From Pseudomonadota bacterium (GTDB taxonomy: Bacteria > Desulfobacterota > Desulfovibrionia > Desulfovibrionales > Desulfovibrionaceae), in the NCBI GenBank assembly GCA_023390395.1, contig JAEWCY010000105.1, forward strand, positions 1-7,532: 7,532 bases of DNA. The letters are read 5' to 3'. The notes below the pieces were generated by a model. That model saw only the letters and a list, made by a program, of their open reading frames with translations, ran no database searches and was not told where the DNA came from. The translations under genes and the position numbers were made by a program. Shown in pieces: positions 1 through 4,167 of this stretch; position 1 is the stretch's first letter, and every line of letters starts with the position of its first letter.

Positions 1-34
1 CCCGGCCCGACGGCATCGCCGTGGCCGCCGCCGG
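1..34 (+). repeat. Left copy of a 34-bp imperfect direct repeat
   Basis: This segment matches bases 375-408 at 32 of 34 positions (mismatches at 14 and 26). It lies in the Pro-rich linker of dprA and starts at the very first base of the window, so the similarity may continue to the left. In the dprA frame it encodes PGPTASPWPPP. Read from base 3 it encodes RPDGIAVAAAG, the same peptide as the right copy. Confidence 0.75.
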
Positions 35-303
35 AGCGCCCCGCGCCCCGGGCGGCTCCCCGTTCGTCCCCCGAGCCCTCTCCCCCGTCGCCGACCCTGG
101 CCGCGCCCGAGGCGGCCGCCGGCCTGACCGGTCTGGAGGCCGAGGCCTACCGGCTCCTCGGCGAGGGCGGCCGCGTCCACATCGACGCCCTGGCCACGCG
201 CCTGGGGGCGGCCTCCGGAACCCTCAGCCGGGCCCTGGTCCTTTTGGAACTCAAGGGGCTTGTGCGGAAATTGCCGGGCATGTACTACACGAGGGACGCG
301 TAA
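1..303 (+). CDS. dprA: DprA C-terminal end (winged-helix domain), 5'-truncated by window edge
   Basis: DprA loads RecA onto incoming single-stranded DNA during transformation; its homologues occur widely, also in bacteria not known to be competent. Only the last 100 residues are visible, read in frame from base 1 to the TAA at 301-303. Residues 1 to about 40 form a Pro/Ala/Ser-rich linker. From about residue 41 (LTGLEAEAYRLL) to the end is a compact winged-helix domain containing HIDALATRLG and LLELKGLVRKLPGMYY, which matches the C-terminal DprA wing closely. The Rossmann-like DNA-binding domain would lie upstream of the window. The next gene starts 13 nt after the stop, suggesting one transcript. 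The linker contains a 34-bp segment repeated in that next gene (see repeat entries). The family call is firm for the winged helix; the full-length assignment is inferred because the conserved core is not visible. Confidence 0.85.
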   Translation, partial: PGPTASPWPPPERPAPRAAPRSSPEPSPPSPTLAAPEAAAGLTGLEAEAYRLLGEGGRVHIDALATRLGAASGTLSRALVLLELKGLVRKLPGMYYTRDA

Positions 304-306
304 GGA
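302..306 (+). promoter_or_regulatory. Ribosome binding site that decides the start of the gene at 317
   Basis: AAGGA overlaps the dprA stop codon and lies 10 nt before the ATG at 317. It supports that start over an in-frame TTG at 260, which would place 19 uncharacteristic residues ahead of the conserved MQKIPLNLARPGM beginning. Confidence 0.6.
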
Positions 307-316
307 CGGCCCCCTC

Positions 317-748
317 ATGCAGAAAATCCCGCTCAACCTGGCCCGGCCGGGCATGTTCCTGGCCAAGCCCGTGGCCCGGCCCGACGGGATCGCCGTGGCT
401 GCCGCCGGCACCGAACTTTCCGAAAGCCTGCTCGACCGCTTCGACTCCATGGGCGTGGACCATATCGTGGTCGAGGGCGAGCCCGTGTCCATGGACGGGC
501 CGGCCGGCTCGTCCTCCTACGACAAGCGCCTGGAGCGGCTGGAGTTCCTTTTCCGCAAATATCCCGAGGACAAGTGGATGACGCAGATCCACCGGCTCCT
601 CGACCATTACTTCCGCATGAAGGCTGCGGCCAGCGTGGCCATGGCCGAGGCGGCCAAGGCGGCCAGAGCCGCCGCCCTGGCCGCGCCCGAAGGGGAGGCC
701 CCGGCCGAGGGGGCCGTCCCGGCCGCTGCCAAGGGAGCCGGGCGATGA
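317..748 (+). CDS. Small stand-alone protein resembling the N-terminal module of HD-GYP proteins
   Basis: The product has 143 residues and no signal peptide or membrane segment, so it is probably cytoplasmic. Residues 1-55 (IPLNLARPGMFLAKPVARPDGIAVAAAGTELS, then LLDRFDSMGVDHIVVEGEPV) follow a pattern common at the N-terminus of HD-GYP phosphodiesterases and related c-di-GMP proteins: a 'LkpGM.la.dv...dG.lll..Gt.lt....erl...gi..v.v' module. Here it is not fused to a catalytic domain. Residues 68-102 form a charged helix. Residues 103-143 are an Ala-rich, low-complexity tail. The gene ends with an ATGA overlap (745-748) with the HDOD gene, implying translational coupling and probably a shared function. 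I know no assigned role; the module similarity is by eye. Residues 21-31 are encoded by the right copy of a 34-bp repeat. Confidence 0.8.
   Translation: MQKIPLNLARPGMFLAKPVARPDGIAVAAAGTELSESLLDRFDSMGVDHIVVEGEPVSMDGPAGSSSYDKRLERLEFLFRKYPEDKWMTQIHRLLDHYFRMKAAASVAMAEAAKAARAAALAAPEGEAPAEGAVPAAAKGAGR
375..408 (+). repeat. Right copy of a 34-bp imperfect direct repeat
   Basis: It matches bases 1-34 at 32 of 34 positions, and the similarity ends just after it. Within this gene it encodes RPDGIAVAAAG, the heart of the conserved N-terminal module. Read in this gene's frame, both mismatches (GGG/GGC and GCT/GCC), and the next one at 409 against 35 (GGC/GGA), are third-position silent changes. Confidence 0.75.
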
Positions 749-1584
749 GCGAGGACCTGCGCACCGAGCGCAAGAACCGCCTGCTGGCCGTGCGCGACCT
801 GCCCACCCTGCCCAAGGTCCTGGACGAGGTGAGCAAGCTCGTGGAGCGGCCGGACTCCACCACCGAGCAGGTGGCCAAGCTCATCAGCATGGACCAGGTG
901 CTCTCGGCCAAGGTCCTCAAGATGGTCAATTCGCCGGTCTACGGCTTTCCGGGCCGCATCAGCTCCATCGGCCACGCGTTGGTGCTGCTGGGATTCAACG
1001 TCCTTCGCTCCATCATCGTGTCCACCTCGGTCTTCGAGGTCATGACCGAGAACATGGTGGGGCTGTGGGAGCACAGCCTGGGCTGCGCCATGGCCTGCGG
1101 GACCACGGCGCGCATGCTCGGCTTCAAGGACGCCGAGGAGTATTCCGTGGCCGGGCTGCTCCACGACCTGGGCAAGGTCGTGGCCACGGTGCAGCTGCCC
1201 GACCTCAAGGTGGAGATCGAGCGGCTGGTGGCCGAGCGCGACCTCTACTACCTCCAGGCCGAGCGCGAGGCCATGGGCTTCGGCCACGACCGCATCAACG
1301 CCTGGCTGGCCGACCACTGGAAGCTGCCGGCCAACATCAAGGAGGGGCTCTCCTACCACCACAAGCCCCACCTGGCCCAGCTCTACCCCGAGATGGCCAG
1401 CGTCGTGCACCTGGGCGACTTCATGGTGCGCGCTTTCGAATACGGCTTTTCCGGCGATGTCGGCGTCACCTATCTCCAACCCGAGGCTCTCAAGATCCTC
1501 AAGATCAAGCCGGCGGACTTCGAAAAGCTCCTGGACCAGATGAGCGGCCAGTTCGTGGAGATCGCCGACCTGTCCTTCGCCTGA
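745..1584 (+). CDS. HDOD domain signalling protein with intact HD-type metal ligands
   Basis: The product has 279 residues, soluble, made essentially of one HDOD domain (about 17-215) plus a short C-terminal helical region. HDOD proteins are relatives of HD phosphohydrolases that usually act as non-enzymatic signalling or scaffold proteins. Characteristic segments are LPTLPKVLDEVSKLV (19-33), SMDQVLSAKVLKMVNSP (48-64) and ISSIGHALVLLGFNVLRSI (72-90). Histidine and aspartate residues resembling HD-domain ligands remain: H110 (WEHS), H140-D141 (LLHDLGK), H181 (FGHD), H205-H206 (YHHKP) and D225 (HLGD). Many family members have lost several of these, so catalysis cannot be excluded here. The start at 745 is favoured because AAGGGAG (731-737) lies 7 nt ahead and the ATG overlaps the preceding stop (ATGA). 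An upstream in-frame ATG at 574 would overlap the previous gene by 175 nt. It is followed after 4 nt by the GGDEF gene. Confidence 0.9.
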   Translation: MSEDLRTERKNRLLAVRDLPTLPKVLDEVSKLVERPDSTTEQVAKLISMDQVLSAKVLKMVNSPVYGFPGRISSIGHALVLLGFNVLRSIIVSTSVFEVMTENMVGLWEHSLGCAMACGTTARMLGFKDAEEYSVAGLLHDLGKVVATVQLPDLKVEIERLVAERDLYYLQAEREAMGFGHDRINAWLADHWKLPANIKEGLSYHHKPHLAQLYPEMASVVHLGDFMVRAFEYGFSGDVGVTYLQPEALKILKIKPADFEKLLDQMSGQFVEIADLSFA

Positions 1585-1588
1585 TTCC

Positions 1589-2548
1589 ATGTCCGAAGAA
1601 CATCTGTGCCTGTTCCCCAGGCCCCAGAAGATCATGGTCTTAAGCCCCGGCGAAGACCTGGCGGCGCTTTTCGCCAGGGCCTTCTCCCCGGGCGAGATCG
1701 AGGTGACGGCCCTTTCGCGCGGGCGGGGAGCCGTGGAGCTCCTTTTCATCGATCCGCCGGATTTGCTCGTGGTGGACCACGACCTGGCCGACATTCCGGG
1801 GCTCGACCTCGTGGGCATGGTCAAAAGCGAAAACGTCTACCGCCAGCTGCCCGTGGCCTTCGTCATGGACGAGGCGGCCCTTGGCGAGGACATCGACTGG
1901 TGCGCCGCCGAGGTGGACGAACTCCTCACCCGGCCCCTGACCGCGCCGGCCCTGCGCGCCCGCGTCAGCCTCACCCTGGCCCGGGCCTCGCGCTCCCTGG
2001 ACGCCAACCCCCTGACCAAGCTGCCCGGCAACACCTCCATCATCGGCCGCATCCAGGAGCTCATCGACCGCAAGGAGGATTTCGCCCTGGCCTACGCCGA
2101 CCTCGACTATTTCAAGTCGTTCAACGACAAGTACGGTTTTTCCCGGGGCGACGAGGTGCTCATGATGACGGCGCGCATCCTCGTCAACACCGTGCGGGCC
2201 GTGGGCGGGGCCAAGGCCTTCGTGGGCCATGTGGGCGGCGACGACTTCGTCTTCATCCTGCCCCTCGACCGGGTGGAGGAGGCCTGCCAGGCCGTGGTCA
2301 GGAGCTTCGACGACATCGTGCCGCACTTCTACGACGCCGACGACCGGGAGCACGGCTACATCCAGTCCGTGGACCGCGAGGGCAACCGCCGGTCCTTTCC
2401 GCTCATGGCCATCTCCATCGCCGTGGTCTTCAACCGCGACGGGCGGCTCACCCACTTCGGCGAAGCCTCCCAGGCGGCCATGACCCTCAAGAAGAAGGCC
2501 AAGGAGAACCCCCGGAGCTGCTATGTCCTCGACAAGCGGCAGGCCTGA
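1589..2548 (+). CDS. Receiver-like plus GGDEF-type (GGDDF) protein
   Basis: The product has 319 residues and no membrane segment. Residues 13-132 have a response-regulator fold pattern. The candidate phospho-acceptor is D63 (LLVVDHDL), but the acidic pair after strand 1 is missing (VLSPGED), the strand-4 Thr/Ser is replaced (VAFVMDE), and the conserved Lys is R115 (TRPLTAP). This looks like a pseudo-receiver. Residues 138-316 form a GGDEF domain: ANPLTKLPGN (139-148), YADLDYFKSFNDKYG (169-183, metal ligand D171), and GGDDF at 216-220 in place of GGDEF. No RxxD product-inhibition site sits five residues upstream. The segment DREHGYIQSVDREGNRRSFP (252-271) is an insertion I recall from GGDDF-type relatives. 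It may make cyclic di-GMP, or bind nucleotide as a degenerate sensor. There is no clear Shine-Dalgarno before the ATG, so coupling to the upstream gene (4-nt gap) is likely. Its 3' end overlaps xerC by 26 nt. Confidence 0.88.
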   Translation: MSEEHLCLFPRPQKIMVLSPGEDLAALFARAFSPGEIEVTALSRGRGAVELLFIDPPDLLVVDHDLADIPGLDLVGMVKSENVYRQLPVAFVMDEAALGEDIDWCAAEVDELLTRPLTAPALRARVSLTLARASRSLDANPLTKLPGNTSIIGRIQELIDRKEDFALAYADLDYFKSFNDKYGFSRGDEVLMMTARILVNTVRAVGGAKAFVGHVGGDDFVFILPLDRVEEACQAVVRSFDDIVPHFYDADDREHGYIQSVDREGNRRSFPLMAISIAVVFNRDGRLTHFGEASQAAMTLKKKAKENPRSCYVLDKRQA

Positions 2549-3482
2549 GGCCACGCCCGCCCGGCCGCAGACCGTGGCGGCCTTTCTCGAGCACCTCGCC
2601 GTGGGCAAGGGCTATTCCCCGGCCACGGTCGCGGCCTATGCCGAGGATCTGCTCCAGTTCGAGGCCTACCTTTTCCCGCGCGGCCTGACCCTGGCCCGCC
2701 CCGGCGAGATCGGGCGCGACCAGGCCAGGGGGTTTCTGGCCGAACTGCACCGTCGCCGCGTCGCCAAGACGTCCATGGGGCGCAAGCTCTCGGCCCTGCG
2801 CTCCTTTTTCACCTTCCTGCGCCAGAAGAAGCTCGTTTCGGCCGACCCGACGGCCGGGCTCAGGAACCCCAAGCAGGACAAGCGCCAGCCCCGGGCGCTC
2901 AACGTGGACGAGGCCGTGGCCCTGGTTTCGCCCAAGGCAGGCAGCGCCCATGCCGACGGTTCGATCGAGTCCTGCCGCGACCTGGCCCTGGCCGAGCTGC
3001 TCTACGGCTCGGGGCTTCGGGTGAGCGAGGCCGTGGGCCTGGACGTGGACGACGTGGATTTTTCCCAGGGCATCGCCCGGGTGCTCGGCAAGGGCTCCAA
3101 GGAGCGCCTGGCCCCCTTAAGCGACGCGGCCCGGGAGCGGCTGCGGGAATACGCCCGGCGGCGCGGCGAGCTGGTGACGGTCCCCTCGGAGCAGGCCTTT
3201 TTCCTGGGGGCGCGCGGCGGGCGGCTCGACCGGCGGCAGGCGGCGCGCATCCTCGACGCCATGGCCCGCGAGGCCGGCATCGCCCAGCACACCCATCCCC
3301 ACATGCTGCGCCACAGCTTCGCCACCCACCTGCTCGAATCCGGGGCCGACCTGCGCAGCGTCCAGGAGCTGCTCGGCCACGAGCGCCTGGCCACCACCCA
3401 GCGCTACACCCACCTGGAGCTGGCCCGCATCATGCGCATCTACGACAAGGCCCACCCGCGCTCGGACGAGTCCAAGTCCTGA
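2523..3482 (+). CDS. xerC: Tyrosine recombinase XerC
   Basis: XerC with XerD resolves chromosome dimers at dif during cell division. The product has 319 residues, slightly longer than E. coli XerC. Residues about 17-104 are the SAM-like N-terminal core-binding domain (FLEHLAVGKGYSPATVAAYAEDL...LSALRSFFTFL). Residues about 125-305 are the catalytic domain. All expected active-site residues are present with the spacing known from XerD: R166 (SGLRVSE), K190 (LGKGSKER), H260 and R263 (HMLRHSFATH), H286 (LLGHERL) and the nucleophile Y295 (QRYTH). VQELLGH and the terminal YDKAHPR resemble XerC more than XerD, so the symbol is a reasoned choice. The ATG at 2523 has GGAG 5 nt ahead (2514-2517), inside the end of the GGDEF gene, indicating coupled translation. 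The operon context with dprA argues for a housekeeping Xer rather than a phage integrase. Confidence 0.9.
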   Translation: MSSTSGRPEATPARPQTVAAFLEHLAVGKGYSPATVAAYAEDLLQFEAYLFPRGLTLARPGEIGRDQARGFLAELHRRRVAKTSMGRKLSALRSFFTFLRQKKLVSADPTAGLRNPKQDKRQPRALNVDEAVALVSPKAGSAHADGSIESCRDLALAELLYGSGLRVSEAVGLDVDDVDFSQGIARVLGKGSKERLAPLSDAARERLREYARRRGELVTVPSEQAFFLGARGGRLDRRQAARILDAMAREAGIAQHTHPHMLRHSFATHLLESGADLRSVQELLGHERLATTQRYTHLELARIMRIYDKAHPRSDESKS

Positions 3483-3501
3483 CGGCGCGAGGCGCAGCAA
3501 C

Positions 3502-3540
3502 TTGCCTTCGGGCGGGCGACCGGGTAATGGAATTGCCTTC
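3502..3540 (+). repeat. Pair of TTGCCTTC direct repeats in the promoter-length gap before 3583
   Basis: TTGCCTTC occurs at 3502-3509 and again at 3533-3540, 31 bp apart, about three helical turns. They could be an operator pair or chance. The first copy could also supply a weak -35 (TTGCCT, 3502-3507) with GGTAAT (3523-3528) as -10, but the 15-bp spacer is short and neither box is convincing. The remainder of the 3483-3582 gap shows no clear terminator for the upstream operon. Confidence 0.3.
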
Positions 3541-3571
3541 CGATCGACTTCATCCCGTCATTTTCACAACC

Positions 3572-3577
3572 AGGAGA
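3572..3577 (+). promoter_or_regulatory. Strong ribosome binding site that decides the start at 3583
   Basis: AGGAGA stands 5 nt before the ATG at 3583. It rules out an in-frame upstream start at 3502 (TTG), which would hide the signal peptide behind 27 unrelated residues. Confidence 0.75.
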
Positions 3578-3582
3578 ACTGC

Positions 3583-4083
3583 ATGATCCGCCGCACGCTG
3601 TTCGCCATGTGCCTGATCGTTTCGCTGGGCGTCGCGACCGCCTGGGCCGGGGGCTTCGACTGCGTCAAGCCGCCCTACGGCGCGCCGTTGGCCTCCATCA
3701 ACGACAACGACTATTTCGTCAAGTTCATGGAAAAGGACGGGATCGCGTACTACAACTACACCGGCCCGTGCAGGCTCGGCGTGCACGAGCGCCTGGCCCC
3801 GGTCATCGTCTACGGCGTGGTGGACGGCAAGCTCTACAGCCGCATCATGAAGACCGAGCACGACGACATCGACATCATCAAGGCCGTCACCACCAAGCTG
3901 GCCGGCACGCCCGAGACGGCGACCGAAGGCCAGTGGCTGGTCATGAGTTGGGATTTCCCGGAAAAGCAGATCAAGATGAAGCTCAAGTACAACAACGATT
4001 CCAAGGCCACCAAGTCGGCCATCTACTACGAGCCCCTGCGCCCGAAAAGCGCCCCCGCCCCCGAGGAATCCCTCGGAAAATAG
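3583..4083 (+). CDS. Small exported protein of unknown function
   Basis: The product has 166 residues. I do not recognise the family. The N-terminus is a typical Sec signal peptide: basic MIRR, a hydrophobic core (TLFAMCLIVSLGVATA), and a likely AWA cleavage site after residue 22. This gives a mature periplasmic or secreted protein of about 144 residues starting GGFDCVKPPYG. There is no lipobox; the Cys in the hydrophobic core (C10) is badly placed for lipidation. C27 and C63 are the only cysteines of the mature chain and could form a disulphide. The middle contains alternating hydrophobic stretches suggestive of beta strands (LAPVIVYGVVDGKLYSRIM, QWLVMSWDF, QIKMKLKYNN). The C-terminus is Pro/Lys/Glu-rich and probably disordered. 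It lies 100 nt after xerC, so it may have its own promoter, and it is convergent with the AddB gene. Shine-Dalgarno and signal peptide make the start secure. Confidence 0.85.
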   Translation: MIRRTLFAMCLIVSLGVATAWAGGFDCVKPPYGAPLASINDNDYFVKFMEKDGIAYYNYTGPCRLGVHERLAPVIVYGVVDGKLYSRIMKTEHDDIDIIKAVTTKLAGTPETATEGQWLVMSWDFPEKQIKMKLKYNNDSKATKSAIYYEPLRPKSAPAPEESLGK

Positions 4084-4105
4084 CCTCTCCCCCGTCGGGG
4101 GGGGA

Positions 4106-4128
4106 CCGGGGGGGATCATCCCCCCCGG
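4106..4128 (+). terminator. G7/C7 hairpin between convergent genes, probable terminator
   Basis: CC-G7 (4106-4114), an ATCAT loop (4115-4119) and C7-GG (4120-4128) form a perfect 9-bp GC stem. A second C5/G-run hairpin precedes it (4089-4104). On the plus strand a pyrimidine tract with T runs (4141-4157) follows about 12 nt later, further away than in a classical intrinsic terminator. It lies just after the exported-protein gene and may block read-through from both sides. No T-tract follows on the minus strand, so activity there is less certain. The rest of the 84-nt gap (4084-4167) shows nothing else. Confidence 0.55.
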
Positions 4129-4167
4129 CCGCCGGAGGCACTCTTTCTCTTTCTCTCGCCTAACGCC

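Noticed and set aside
574..744. Upstream ATG extension of the HDOD gene
   Set aside because: It would overlap the preceding gene by 175 nt and add a Gly/Arg/Pro-rich low-complexity leader. The ATG at 745 has a good ribosome site and a normal HDOD beginning.
615..745. Ala-rich C-terminal tail of the small module protein as a histone-like DNA-binding tail
   Set aside because: It has too few lysines, and glutamates and prolines are interspersed. It is more simply a low-complexity, GC-driven disordered or helical tail.
607..1824. A 405-codon minus-strand frame across the HDOD gene
   Set aside because: It is His/Leu/Gly-rich antisense shadow of the HDOD and GGDEF genes, with no motif and no plausible start context.
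2523..3482. Tyrosine recombinase as a mobile-element or phage integrase
   Set aside because: XerC-like C-terminal motifs, normal Xer length and operon linkage with dprA point to the housekeeping enzyme. There is no tRNA, attachment repeat or phage gene nearby.
3485..3495. GCGC-GAG-GCGC mini hairpin just after xerC as terminator
   Set aside because: It has only four base pairs, no T-tract, and GCGC is common in such GC-rich sequence.
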